A stretch of 64,000 bases of DNA from JBHIBC01 sp046758905. Its GTDB lineage: Bacteria; Acidobacteriota; Polarisedimenticolia; Gp22-AA2. A program made the position numbers and the translations under genes. The DNA lies in contig JBHIBC010000005.1 in assembly GCA_046758905.1 (NCBI GenBank), positions 8,518-72,517 on the forward strand, read 5' to 3'. The notes beneath the pieces were generated by a model. That model was not told the DNA's origin. It did no database searches and saw only the letters and a program-made list of their open reading frames with translations. How positions within the stretch are numbered: position 1 is the first letter of the stretch; each line of letters begins with the position of its first letter. Positions 43,074 to 54,000 of the stretch are shown here, in pieces.

Positions 43074-43970
43074 CTAGATCAGGGTCCCTTCGGTCCAGCC
43101 GAGCCGGGCGACCTCGATGCGGGAGGGATCGGCGACGCCGAGGCGGTACCTCTCGTCGGCCAGCCGGATGTGCCGGGGCGGGACGGCGAACGGCCGGTCG
43201 TCCCCGAAGTACTCCCGCCGCTTCGCCTCCAGGATCCTGAGCCCGGTCGCGTCGACCGCGACCGGATCGGAGCCGACGATCAGGCCGCGGTAGGGCCAGG
43301 TGTAGCGCGCCTGGAAGTGGTGCGGCCCCTTGCCGTGGAACAGCGGCGTCAGCATCACCAGGACGTTGAGGCGCGTCTTCCCCCTCACCGCGGGCAGCTC
43401 CCACAGGCCGCCCAGGTTCGCGCAGGCGTGGTCGTGCCAGCTCGGGGGGTCGGGGGAGAACATGATGTAGTTCTTGATGCAGCTCCCGACGCCGGCCCAG
43501 TGGTGCGTGCGCATCGGCCGGACGTTGACGAGCGCCGTGGCCCTGCGGAACAGCGGGTTCTTGAGCACGCCGCGGTCGTCGACGCCGATCCGCTCGGCCG
43601 GCACGCCGGCCCCGAGGACCCGCCGCCGGATCGCGTCCTCGATCTCGCGCGGCGTGGGCAGGAAGCGCCACACGTTGCTCTTGATCCCCACAGTGTCGCC
43701 CGGACGCACCAAGCGCTCCCAGGCCGCCGCGGCCGACGGCGCGCCGAGCAGGGCCGCCACGCCGAGGTCCAGCATGCGGGCGACCACCTCCGGGCGGGGC
43801 CGCCGATCGGCGTCGAGGGCGTCCGGGTCGCGCACCAGCACCACCCGCGCCGTGCGCCCGCCCTCGGCGCCGCACAGGATCGACATGCCGCCGGCCGTCC
43901 CGACGAGCGCGGCGGATGCGGCGCCGCGGAGGAACTCCCTTCGGGTCCACCTCGCGGCCGTCGGTCGCAT
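43074..43970 (-). CDS. Tat-exported DUF362-domain protein
   Basis: A 298-residue protein with a twin-arginine signal (TRREFLRGAASAALVGTAG). The mature part carries the DUF362 core: LVRPGDTVGIKSNVW, NPLFRRATALVNVRPMRTHHWAGVGSCIKNYIMFSP and GLIVGSDPVAVDATGLRILEAKR. The family is often linked to iron-sulfur proteins, but no ferredoxin motif is present here. The start at 43970 gives the Tat motif near the N-terminus. It is followed (upstream on the map) by a DUF6599 gene on the same strand, a pairing I have often seen described for Acidobacteriota. Confidence 0.85.
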   Translation of the reverse strand: MRPTAARWTRREFLRGAASAALVGTAGGMSILCGAEGGRTARVVLVRDPDALDADRRPRPEVVARMLDLGVAALLGAPSAAAAWERLVRPGDTVGIKSNVWRFLPTPREIEDAIRRRVLGAGVPAERIGVDDRGVLKNPLFRRATALVNVRPMRTHHWAGVGSCIKNYIMFSPDPPSWHDHACANLGGLWELPAVRGKTRLNVLVMLTPLFHGKGPHHFQARYTWPYRGLIVGSDPVAVDATGLRILEAKRREYFGDDRPFAVPPRHIRLADERYRLGVADPSRIEVARLGWTEGTLI

Positions 43971-44037
43971 CGCTCGTCGCCTCCCGCAGGCTGCGTCCGC
44001 CCGCCGCCCGCGGGCGGATCGGGGCCCGCTCCGCCGG

Positions 44038-45012
44038 CTACCGGCCCCGGGCCCGCAGGATCTGCTCGACCAGCCTCCCGATCCCGGGCCGGTCCGCCGC
44101 GTCCAGGACCACGACCACGAGCTCCCCGGCGGCGCGCGCCGCGGCCCAGGTGCCGTCCGCGCGCCGGCCGACCCCATCCGCGTCGGCGGCCGGCAGGTAT
44201 CCGGACAGAAACCCCGCCAGGGCGCGCCGGGCCCGTGCCGCCGACGGGTAGCGGACCACCATGAGCGTGAACGAGCCCGTCCCCGCCCCGCCGGATCCCC
44301 CCCCGGTGCCGCGGTAGCGCGCCAGGATCCCTTCCGTCTCGCCGTCGAGCAGGAGCAGGTTGTCCTCGGCGAGCGCGCAGCGCGTGTTCAGGTAAGTCCA
44401 ATCGTGGAAGTAGGACACCCGGGCGGGGTCGAGCCCCTCCGCGGGCAGCAGCCGGAGCACCTCCGGCGCCGCGCCGGGACGCGGGATGCGCCCGGCTATC
44501 GCCCGGCCGAGCGCCAGCATCGCCTCCCGCGCCGGCCCCGTGTCGTCGAGGGCGACGATGGAGACGAAGAAGCGCCCCTTCCGGAAGGCGAGCGCGCCGC
44601 CCCCGATCTCGGACTCGTCGCCGATGCCCGGGTCCCGCCCGTCGCGCATGTCGTGGTGGTAGGCGCCGAAGGCGTCCCGGGAGGACCCCATGTCGAAGAC
44701 GTCGACGAGGATGTCGGGCGCGCCGCGCCTGCCGTAGCGCCGGCTCGCCACCCGGCGGACGTTGAAGGCGCGGTACACCTCGGCGCCGCCGTCGATGAGA
44801 TCGAACAGCGTCTCGGAGCTGTAGAGCCTGTCTTCCCCCACGGGCGAGTAGCCGAGCGCCCCGGCGGGAAGCAGGGCGGCCGGGCCGGCGGCTGCGGGAC
44901 GGGTCGGGCCCGCCCCGGCGCTGCCCCGCGCGGCGGACGGCGCACACAGGATCAGGATGCACGCCAGCGCCGCCGCTCTGGCGGCCCGGGACGGTGCCTG
45001 GCTGCGGGACAT
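44038..45012 (-). CDS. Exported DUF6599-family protein
   Basis: A 324-residue exported protein (signal peptide, residues about 8-32, AAALACILILCAPSAARG). The conserved block SSETLFDLIDGGAEVYRAFNVRRV matches the DUF6599 motif LFDYINGGAE. Further on are DVFDMGSSRDAFGAYHHD and TLMVVRYPSAARARRALAGFL. The function is unknown. The ATG at 45012 is preferred over GTG 45024, because the latter lies inside the -10 box of a TTGACA promoter. The two genes DUF6599 then DUF362 likely form one transcript, 67 bp apart. Confidence 0.8.
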   Translation of the reverse strand: MSRSQAPSRAARAAALACILILCAPSAARGSAGAGPTRPAAAGPAALLPAGALGYSPVGEDRLYSSETLFDLIDGGAEVYRAFNVRRVASRRYGRRGAPDILVDVFDMGSSRDAFGAYHHDMRDGRDPGIGDESEIGGGALAFRKGRFFVSIVALDDTGPAREAMLALGRAIAGRIPRPGAAPEVLRLLPAEGLDPARVSYFHDWTYLNTRCALAEDNLLLLDGETEGILARYRGTGGGSGGAGTGSFTLMVVRYPSAARARRALAGFLSGYLPAADADGVGRRADGTWAAARAAGELVVVVLDAADRPGIGRLVEQILRARGR

Positions 45013-45022
45013 CGGTGAGCGC

Positions 45023-45052
45023 ACGCTACCATCCGCTTCGCGAGGGTGTCAA
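45023..45052 (-). promoter_or_regulatory. Promoter of the DUF6599-DUF362 operon
   Basis: Perfect TTGACA (45047-45052) and TAGCGT (45023-45028), spacer 18 bp on the minus strand. The ATG follows 10 nt after the -10 box, so the leader would be only a few nucleotides long. Confidence 0.6.
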
Positions 45053-45118
45053 GGCGGCGACCCGCCGCGCCGCGCCGTCCGGAGCCGGCCGCGGGAGCCG
45101 CTCAGGCCCGAACGGCGC

Positions 45119-45147
45119 TTGCTGGAGGGCGGCGGCCGACGTATAGT
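45119..45147 (+). promoter_or_regulatory. Promoter of the solute-binding/two-component operon
   Basis: TTGCTG (45119-45124) and TATAGT (45142-45147), spacer 17 bp. The inferred start near 45154 leaves a leader of about 18 nt that includes part of a GGGGC-ATCA-GCCCC hairpin (45150-45162). Confidence 0.6.
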
Positions 45148-45171
45148 TCGGGGCATCAGCCCCCGAAAGTG

Positions 45172-46875
45172 GTGATTCGAGCCGTGCTGAATCGGGCCGT
45201 GGCACGTGATCGCGCGGCGCGGCTTCTCGTCGCGACCGCGCTTTTGTGCCAGCTCCCCGGCTGCGCCCGGGACGCCGAGGACGGTCCCGGCCCCGATCCG
45301 CCCGGCCGCACCGGAGGGAGCCTCCGCCTGGACGCGCCCCAGCTCGACCAGCTGAGGAGCCTTGACCCCGTGCGGGTCACCGACGTCAACAGCGGCTCGG
45401 TCGCGGCGGCGATCTACGAGGGCCTGCTGGGCTATTCGCCGGACTCCCCGGGCCACCTGGTCCCGCTGCTCGCCTCGTGGTGGGAGACGTCGGAGGAGGG
45501 CAGGGTCTGGACCTTCGGCCTGCGCGACGGGGTCCGCTTTCACGACGACCCCTGCTTCGAGGGCGGCCGGGGACGGCCCGTGACGGTCGAGGACGTGCGC
45601 GACTCGATCGTCCGGAGCCTGAGAGAGGGCGAGCGGGCCGCCCCGCTGTCGCTGCGCGACCTCATCGAGGGCGCCGGCGATCTCGGGGGCGGTCCGTCGG
45701 GCGAGGTCCCGGGCATAGAGATCGTGGACGAGACGACGATCCGCTTCAGGATCGTGCGGGCCAGCGACGCCTTTCCGCACGCCCTCGCGACCTCGGCCGG
45801 CTGGGTGGTCCCGTGGGAGGCCCTGCGGCGGTACGGGGCCGGGTTCGGCCACCATCCGGTCGGGACCGGGCCGTTCCGCCTGGCCGGCTGGAACACCGAG
45901 ACGATGGTGCTGGTGCGCAACGACCACTACTGGAGGACGGACGCGGACGGAAGACGCCTCCCCTATCTCGACAGCATCGTCATGCGGCGCGGCGAGTTCT
46001 CCGGCCGCCGGCGCACGGTGCTGTCCGCCCTGCTGGACGGGAGCCTCCACGCCGTGTACTTCACGGGGGAGCTCGACTGGGCGGAGTTCGGCCGCCTCTC
46101 CGAGTTCATGGGGGACAGGGGGGTCGGGACCGTCCGCACGCCGAAGTTAAATACCATCTTCTACGGTTGGAACATGGCCCGGGACAACGTCTGGACGCGC
46201 CACCCCGAGCTGCGTCGCGCTGTGTTCCACGCGGTGAACCGGCCGGCGCCGACCGACCTGATGGAGCCCGCCTCGGGCCTCCTCCCTCCGGGGCTCACCG
46301 AGTGCGCCGCGACCGAGCCGGCCCGGCGGGATCCGCGCCGCGCCCGCGAGCTGCTCCGCGAGGCCGGGTTTCCCGGGGGCCGGGGCCTGCCGCCGCTGCG
46401 GATCGGAGCCGTGGGCAGGACCGAGTACCTGCTGCGCAACGTCCTCGAGCCCCTGGAGGAGGTCGGGATCGAGACCGATGTCCGGGTCACTCCCTGGGAC
46501 CTTCACTGGGAGGCCCTCGAGCGCGGGGAGTACGAGTTCTTCCGGGACGGGTGGATCGCCGACTACCCCGACCCGGGGAACTTCTACCAGCTCTTCTACT
46601 CCGGCTCGGCCATGAACCACACCCGCTACTCCGACCCGACCTACGACCGGCTGTTCGAGCGGTTCCAGGCGCTGCCCGCCGACAGCCCCGAGAGGCGCCG
46701 GATCTGCGCCCGGCTGGAGGCCATCCTGCGCCGGGACTGCCCGGCGGTCTTCCTCTATCACGAGCGATCGGTCTATCTGGTGCGGCGCGAGGTCCGAAAC
46801 GTCGACGCCTTCGTCAATCCGTTCGAGCGCAAGTTCTACGAGCTGGTGTGGCTGGATCGAGGGGCGCGGCCGTGA
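45172..46875 (+). CDS. Family 5 (peptide/nickel type) solute-binding lipoprotein
   Basis: A 567-residue predicted lipoprotein (lipobox CQLPGC) of the SBP_bac_5 family, which binds oligopeptides or similar ligands for ABC importers. Typical blocks are PQLDQLRSLDPVRVTDVNSGSVAAAIYEGLLGY, WTFGLRDGVRFHDD, VGTGPFRLAGWN and FRDGWIADYPDPGNFYQLFYSGS. The start is one of adjacent GTGs (45169, 45172), with 45184 possible. No permease or ATPase genes accompany it. Instead its TGA overlaps the GTG of a histidine kinase, so a ligand-sensing role with that kinase is likely. Confidence 0.85.
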   Translation: MIRAVLNRAVARDRAARLLVATALLCQLPGCARDAEDGPGPDPPGRTGGSLRLDAPQLDQLRSLDPVRVTDVNSGSVAAAIYEGLLGYSPDSPGHLVPLLASWWETSEEGRVWTFGLRDGVRFHDDPCFEGGRGRPVTVEDVRDSIVRSLREGERAAPLSLRDLIEGAGDLGGGPSGEVPGIEIVDETTIRFRIVRASDAFPHALATSAGWVVPWEALRRYGAGFGHHPVGTGPFRLAGWNTETMVLVRNDHYWRTDADGRRLPYLDSIVMRRGEFSGRRRTVLSALLDGSLHAVYFTGELDWAEFGRLSEFMGDRGVGTVRTPKLNTIFYGWNMARDNVWTRHPELRRAVFHAVNRPAPTDLMEPASGLLPPGLTECAATEPARRDPRRARELLREAGFPGGRGLPPLRIGAVGRTEYLLRNVLEPLEEVGIETDVRVTPWDLHWEALERGEYEFFRDGWIADYPDPGNFYQLFYSGSAMNHTRYSDPTYDRLFERFQALPADSPERRRICARLEAILRRDCPAVFLYHERSVYLVRREVRNVDAFVNPFERKFYELVWLDRGARP

Positions 46876-48716
46876 AGCGGCGGATGCAGCGCAACCTGGT
46901 GCTGCTGTTTCTCGGCTCCTCGGCGGTGCCCCTGGCCGTGGTGGCGGGGATCGGGTACTACGTCTCGACGCGCTCCATCGTGTCGATGGTGAGGCGGCGG
47001 GCCGCCTTCTCCTGTAAGGAGATCGACCGGCGCTTCACGCGGCGGATGCGCAGGGTCGAGGACCAGTTCCAGCTGGTCGCCGGCGGCGGGGGCACCCTGC
47101 CGGGGGAGTGGGAGGCGCGGGCACGGCTGCGGGACGGCCGGGCGGAGTTCTACGTCGAGGACCTCGTCCTGGAGGCGGGCCTCGACCGGAGGTTCACGCG
47201 CCTCGTGATCCTGGACGCCGACGGCGCCCCGCGCTACAAGATCGACTATCGCCGCGTGCCGGTGCGGGGACCCGGCGGCCCGCGCTACTTCCTGCAGACC
47301 GCCCGCTTCCGGCCGGAGGACGCACGGGGCTACGAGGAGGCGGCGCGGCTCGGGCCCTCCGAGACCCGCGTGCTGCTGCCGGGCCCGGACGCCGGGACCA
47401 TGGTGATCCGCCTGGCCACCCCCCTGTTCTCGGGGCGGCGGCGCCTCGGCACGCTGCTGGCCGACTTCGACGCGGCGGGCATCCTGGAGTCGGTGATCGG
47501 GGGCATGAGCCTCGGCAAGGACGCGTTCCACTTCCTGGTCGATTCGAGAAGCGGCGTGCTCCTGTCCCACCCGGACTACTCGCGCAGGAACCAGCTCCTG
47601 GCGGTGGCCATGCCCTCCCTCGGCCCGGACTTCCTCGGCGGGCGGGCGGACGGATGGGCGAGATTCCGCGACGCCGGCGGGCAGGAGTGGATCGTCTCCC
47701 GGCGCAGGCTGGCGGGCACGCCCTGGGTGGTCGCGGTGGCGGGCCCTTTGGGCTCCTTCCTCGCGCCGATCCAAAGGGTCGGGCGGCTGCTCCTGTTGCT
47801 GGTCCTCTTCGTCCTGACCGGGGCCTCCCTGGTGATCCTCCTGGCGACCAGGCGGTTCCGGCGCTCGCTGGCCTCGCTGACCGCGGCGGCGCAGTCGTTC
47901 TCATCGGGCGACCTGAGCCGGCGGGTGGAGGTGCGCTCGGACGACGAGATGGGGGCGCTAGGGCGCACTCTCAACAGCATGGCGCGCGACCTCCGGCGGG
48001 AGATCGAGCGGAGGGAGCAGAGCGCCCGCATCGAGTCGTTCAACCGGCTGGCGGCGGCGGTCGCCCACGACCTCAAGAGCTCCCTCTTCAGCCTGTCGCT
48101 CCTGCTGGACAATCTCGACCGGCACGCGGGCGAGCGGCAGTTCATGAAGGACTCCGCGCTGACCATCCGCAAGGCGCTCGAGAAGCTGAAGAAGACCAGC
48201 GAGAGGTTGGCGTGCCCCCCGTCGGGCGCCGCGGTGCGCCTCGAGCCGCTGGAGCTGTCGTCGCTTCTTCGGGCCGCCCTCGACGAGTCGGGCGCCGGGC
48301 GCCGCCCCGGGCTGCGGGTCGAGGCGGACCTGCCGGAGGGGGTGAGCGCCCTCGGCGAGCGGGAGGAGACCGGGAGGCTGTTCCTGAACCTGGTGCAGAA
48401 CGCCGTGGAGGCGATGCCCGGCGGGGGCACCCTGCGCCTCTCGTGCAGGCGAGTCGAGGATCGGGCCGGCGGCGCGGCCTGGGCGGAGGTCACGGTGGAG
48501 GATTCGGGCGCCGGGATGTCGTCCGACTTCCTGCGCCGGAGGCTGTACCGCCCGTTCGCCAGCACCAAGGCCGGGGGGATCGGGCTCGGCCTGTATACCT
48601 GCCGGGAGATCGTCGAGCGCCACGGGGGCCGGATCGAGGTGCGGAGCGAGCCGGCCCGGGGGAGCGTGTTCCACGTCCGGCTGCCCGCCCCGGCCGCGCG
48701 GGCGACCCACGCATGA
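46872..48716 (+). CDS. Membrane sensor histidine kinase
   Basis: A 614-residue kinase. Membrane segments at about 9-30 and 300-322 enclose a 270-residue extracytoplasmic Cache-like sensor (FYVEDLVLEAGLDRRFTRLVILDADG...VDSRSGVLLSHPDY). A HAMP domain follows (SSGDLSRRVEVRSDDEMGALGRTLNSM), then the H box VAHDLKSSLFSLSL with His399, N box NLVQNAVEAM, G1 DSGAGM and G2 GIGLGLYTCREIVERHGG. HDLKSS instead of HE(L/M)xxP resembles PrsK-like kinases. GTG start overlapping the previous stop (GTGA). It probably phosphorylates the NtrC-type regulator downstream. Confidence 0.92.
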   Translation: MKRRMQRNLVLLFLGSSAVPLAVVAGIGYYVSTRSIVSMVRRRAAFSCKEIDRRFTRRMRRVEDQFQLVAGGGGTLPGEWEARARLRDGRAEFYVEDLVLEAGLDRRFTRLVILDADGAPRYKIDYRRVPVRGPGGPRYFLQTARFRPEDARGYEEAARLGPSETRVLLPGPDAGTMVIRLATPLFSGRRRLGTLLADFDAAGILESVIGGMSLGKDAFHFLVDSRSGVLLSHPDYSRRNQLLAVAMPSLGPDFLGGRADGWARFRDAGGQEWIVSRRRLAGTPWVVAVAGPLGSFLAPIQRVGRLLLLLVLFVLTGASLVILLATRRFRRSLASLTAAAQSFSSGDLSRRVEVRSDDEMGALGRTLNSMARDLRREIERREQSARIESFNRLAAAVAHDLKSSLFSLSLLLDNLDRHAGERQFMKDSALTIRKALEKLKKTSERLACPPSGAAVRLEPLELSSLLRAALDESGAGRRPGLRVEADLPEGVSALGEREETGRLFLNLVQNAVEAMPGGGTLRLSCRRVEDRAGGAAWAEVTVEDSGAGMSSDFLRRRLYRPFASTKAGGIGLGLYTCREIVERHGGRIEVRSEPARGSVFHVRLPAPAARATHA

Positions 48717-48849
48717 CGGGGGCGCGGACGGCGGCGGTGCGGGCGACGGCGGCGCGGATGACGGCGGCACGGACGGCGGCGGTGCGGACGGCGGCGGTGC
48801 GGGCGACGGCGGCGCGGATGACGACGGCGCGGGCGACGGCGGCGCGGAC

Positions 48850-48853
<4 letters not shown>
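48713..48853 (+). repeat. 60-bp tandem repeat forming a 46-codon linker ORF between kinase and regulator
   Basis: Two nearly identical 60-bp units (48721-48780 and 48781-48840), each GCGGACGGCGGCGGTGCGGG-like. The stretch is open in one frame as a 46-residue Ala/Arg/Thr-only peptide. Its ATG overlaps the kinase TGA (ATGA at 48713-48716) and its own TGA overlaps the regulator's ATG (48850-48853). There is no codon bias of a normal protein; it may couple translation of the two genes or be a slipped repeat that had to stay in frame. Confidence 0.6.
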
Positions 48854-50241
<1,388 letters not shown>

Positions 50242-50619
50242 GCGGCCCGCGCCCGCCGGTCTTCCTGATCGCCGCGCTTGCCCGGCGCGCGACCGTCCCG
50301 ATCGCCGCGCTTGCCCGCCCGCTGTCCTCCCGGCCGTCGCGCTTGCTCGCCCGCGCTCCTCGCGGCCGCCGGCTCTCGCGCCCGCGATCGTCCCGATCGG
50401 CACGGCTCCGGCGCCGCTGATCGTCCCGAACGGGACGGCCGGTCCCGCGCCGCGCCTGCCCGGATCGCCGTCGCCGCGCGGCGGGAGCGGCCCAACCCTC
50501 CACGGGGCGATAAGTTGCGGCCGCGGCGGCCGGGCCGCCCGCGCGCCTGGCACGCCGCGTGCTGGAAGGACCAGAGGACGGCCCGCCTCGGCGACGAGGT
50601 CGAGCGAGCGGGAGGGACC
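50242..50619. other. 378-bp intergenic stretch with short GC-rich direct repeats
   Basis: No gene is seen. GATCGCCGCGCTTGCCCG occurs at 50267-50284 and 50300-50317, with a degenerate third copy around 50335-50353. Further GATCGTCCCGA-like words occur near 50395-50435. No promoter of good quality was recognised before the receiver gene, so read-through from the NtrC gene is possible. Confidence 0.5.
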
Positions 50620-50991
50620 GTGGGCGGGAAGACCAGAGTCCTGATCGTCGATGACGACCCGGAGGTCCTGAGCCAGCTCCGCTGGGCGCTGCGGGAGGAG
50701 TTCGACCTGCTGCTGGCGGCCAGCCCCCCGGAGGTCGAGGCGCTGCTGCTCGAGGCGAGCCCGCCGGCGGCCGCGCTGGTCGACCTGCACCTGCCGCCCG
50801 AGACCTCGTCCATCGACGGGGGTATCGCCGTCATCCGCGCGCTGAGGAGGGCCTCCGCCGCCACCCGGATCGTCGCCATCTCCGCCTACCCGAGCGAGGA
50901 CTCGGACCGGCGTTCCCGCTCCGCGGGGGCGTCGATGCTGCTGAGCAAGCCGGTGCGGCGCGCGCGGCTTCTGGAGCTGCTGGGCGGATGA
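50620..50991 (+). CDS. Stand-alone receiver-domain response regulator
   Basis: A 123-residue CheY-like receiver without an output domain. It has the acidic pair VDDDP, phosphoacceptor Asp55 (AALVDLHLP), Ser in AISAYPS and Lys in LLSKPVR. Its N-terminus (TRVLIVDDDPEVLSQLRWALREEFDLLLA) resembles that of the NtrC protein 0.4 kb upstream (ILIVDDDEAIRTQLSWALGDEHEVLQA), suggesting a partial duplication. It may compete for phosphate from the same kinase or act on another partner. GTG start after GGGAGGGACC. Confidence 0.9.
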   Translation: MGGKTRVLIVDDDPEVLSQLRWALREEFDLLLAASPPEVEALLLEASPPAAALVDLHLPPETSSIDGGIAVIRALRRASAATRIVAISAYPSEDSDRRSRSAGASMLLSKPVRRARLLELLGG

Positions 50992-51070
50992 GCCGCTTTA
51001 TCACGTCACGAACGCCGCAATCGCCGTTGGGCGGGTGAGGTTTCCGATGGTCGCCAATCAGAGGAGCGAG

Positions 51071-54000
51071 ATGAAGGTCACACGACGCGTCGCTCGGGCG
51101 CGTGCCGCCTGGGCGATCCCGCTGACGGCCCTGCTCCTGTTCGCCCTCGGGGGGCGCGCGCCGGTCGAGAGGGACGAGCACGGGCGCATCCGGAACAGGC
51201 CTGTTCGCAGGGTGGAGCTGCAGGGGATCAGGGTCACGCTCGAGCAGCTGCAGCGCATCGACGCGCAGCTCGGGAAGCCCGAGCGCAGGGTCATTCCGTT
51301 CATGGAGCGGCCGGCACCAACGGAGCTTTCCGAGCCGGCGTCCTCCTCTCCGGCGCCGTCGGAGGGGAGAAGCCTCGAGCGCGAGCCGAGTCCGCGGGAG
51401 CCCGGCGCCGGCCCGCCCCAGGCACAGGGGGCGGAGCAGGGAGGATATGAATCGGCCGCCTCCCCGGCGGCGGCGCCTCTGGCCAACGATTTCCCGGGCA
51501 TGAAGGACGATCTGACGGTGATCCCGCCCGACACCCACGGGGCCGCCGGTCCCGACTTCCTCGTGAGCGTCCTCAACCGCGGCTTCGCCGTCTTCGACAA
51601 GGCGACCGGGACGATCGTCTTCGGGCCGATCTCCCTGCAGGCGTTCTGGGCCCCCCTGGGCACGGCGCCCGGGGATCCGGCGAGCGATCCATTCGATCCG
51701 AGGGTGATCTACGACCAGTACGCCGGCCGGTTCATCGTCACCTCGGCCGGCGGACGCTGCGGTCCCGCCTCCTGGATCCTGGTGGCGATCTCGATCTCGA
51801 GCGACCCGAACGCGGGGTTCACCCTGTACGCCGTCCGGGCGGACGCGACGACCCCGGGGCAGTGGGCGGACTATCCTGCGGTCGGCGTCAATCCCGACAA
51901 CATCTACATCACCGCCAACATGTTCGACAACGCCGGCAGCTGCCCCCGGGGCGCCGCCTCTCACCCCGCCAAGTTCTGGGCGATCGAGAAGGCCGCGCTT
52001 GTGGGCGGAACGCTCGCGTTCAGCGAGTTCATCGATGTCGTCGGCGGCGGGACGTGGCAGCCCACCCACGCCTTCGGCCCGACCCCGGTCAACTACATCA
52101 TCAACGAGGGATGGTCGGTGAGCCCCGGCACGAGGCAGCTGCGCATCCAGGAGTTCTCGGGCCCGGTCGGATCGCCGATCCTCACGGATCTCGGCTTCAT
52201 CCAGGTCGCCCGCTACGGCCTGGACCTGATCGAGGACGCCCCGCAGCTCAACTGCTCGGCGAGGATCGAGACGAACGACTTTCGGCTGCTCGACGCCGTC
52301 CTCAGGAACAACAAGATCTGGGCGACGCACCACGTGGACGACCCGGTCGCGGACGGCGTCGGGAGGACGGAGGTCGCCTGGTACGAGATCGATCCGACCC
52401 AGGCGATGCCGTCTCCCGGCCCCTTCGCCGGCCCGATCCAGCAGGGACGGGTGAGCGGCGGCCCCCCCGCGGGCCTCAGGTACTACTACCCGTCCATCGC
52501 GGTGAACGCCGCCGAGTGCGTGGCGCTGGGGTTCTCGGGGTCGGACGGCTTCAACCCCGCGAGCGGCTTCTACACCTCGCGGGAGCCGAACGATCCGCCC
52601 GGAACGATGGGCCCGGTCTCGCCCCTCAAGGGCGGGGTGGATCCCTACTTCAAGGAGTTCCTCCCGCCGCTGTGCGCGGTGAGCGTCCAGTTCGAGGCGG
52701 AGCCCCCGCCCCCTCCCCCCCCGCCGAACCAGTTCGTGGTCGGGTCGACCATCTTCGACCCGGGCGCGATCATGACCGTCACTCCCTTCTTCTTCAGCGA
52801 CGGCACGCAGTTCAGCGGCGGGTACGCCGAGATCTCCCTGGCGAACCAGGCGCTGGGGACGGGCCAGGAGCTGGCCATCAACAACGTCAACATCGACTTC
52901 AGCTTCAGCTGCACCGAGGGCGCGACGATCCCCAACCTGACGCTGAAGTACGCCGAGCTCGGCGGCAACATCAATATGGAGATCAACGGCGACTTCAGGA
53001 ACTTCCAGGACTTCATCAACGTCAGCGGGCTGGTCATCGGCGGCGTCCGGGTCACCGCCACGGACTTCGGCCCGCCCGGCAACGGTCCCGGGATCCTCTC
53101 CCTCCAGGGGACGATCTTCTCCTTCAGCCTCGGCGGTCAGGAGCTGTGGATCGACGACGTCAGGAGCTCGCTCGCGGCGTTCACGAGGAACCGCTGGGGC
53201 GATTACAGCGCCACGGTGATCGACCCGAGCGACGGGAGCTTCTGGACCATCCAGGAGTACGCCGAGCAGGAGCTGGCGCCGGGGTGCAACGCCCCCGACA
53301 CCGGCGTGTGGGGGACCTGGTGGGGCAACTTCGCCTGCGCGGCGATCCCCTGCAGCGTCGACGCCGACTGCGACGACGGGGTCTTCTGCAACGGCGCCGA
53401 GGTCTGCCAGAACGGCCTCTTCTGCGGGCCCGGCACACGGCCTTCCTGCGACGACGGGAACCCCTGCACGATCGACAGCTGCGACACCGGCTCCGACTCG
53501 TGCCTGAACGCTCCCGCCCCCGACACGGAGAGAGCCGCGGGTGCCGACGGCAACTGCGACACGGCGGACGACAACCTGGATCTCTTCGGTCCCGACGGCC
53601 TCTGCGGCACGAGCGACGACGGAGCGGGGGACGGCACCTGCGACGCCGTCGACAACTGCCCGGGCAGGTACAACCCCGGCCAGGAGGACGCCGACCGGGA
53701 CGGGCTCGGGGACGTCTGCGACGCCGATCCGTGTCCGGCCGGGCTCGTCTACGTGACCGAGTCGGGCGGCGCCAGTGGAGAGCTGTCGGTGGTCGACCTC
53801 CTCACGGGGACCGTCTCGGTCATAACGAGCGGGCTCTCCGGCCCGAGCGGGGTCTCCCTCAACACGGCCGGGACCAAGGCCTACGTTTCGGAGTCGGGCG
53901 GCCAGCAGCTGCTGGAGATCGATCTCGCGACCGGCGTGCCCAGCTTCATTTACGGGCAGTGGCCCCAGGAGGGGGTGGCCGTCTGCGACCTCGGGACCCA

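Noticed and set aside
43074..44177. Longer form of the DUF362 protein starting at 44177
   Set aside because: It would overlap the DUF6599 gene by 140 bp and bury the Tat signal 69 residues inside.
45477..46871. Upstream extension of the histidine kinase frame through the solute-binding gene
   Set aside because: Low-complexity shadow of the sense gene; the GTG at 46872 gives a proper membrane-anchored kinase N-terminus.
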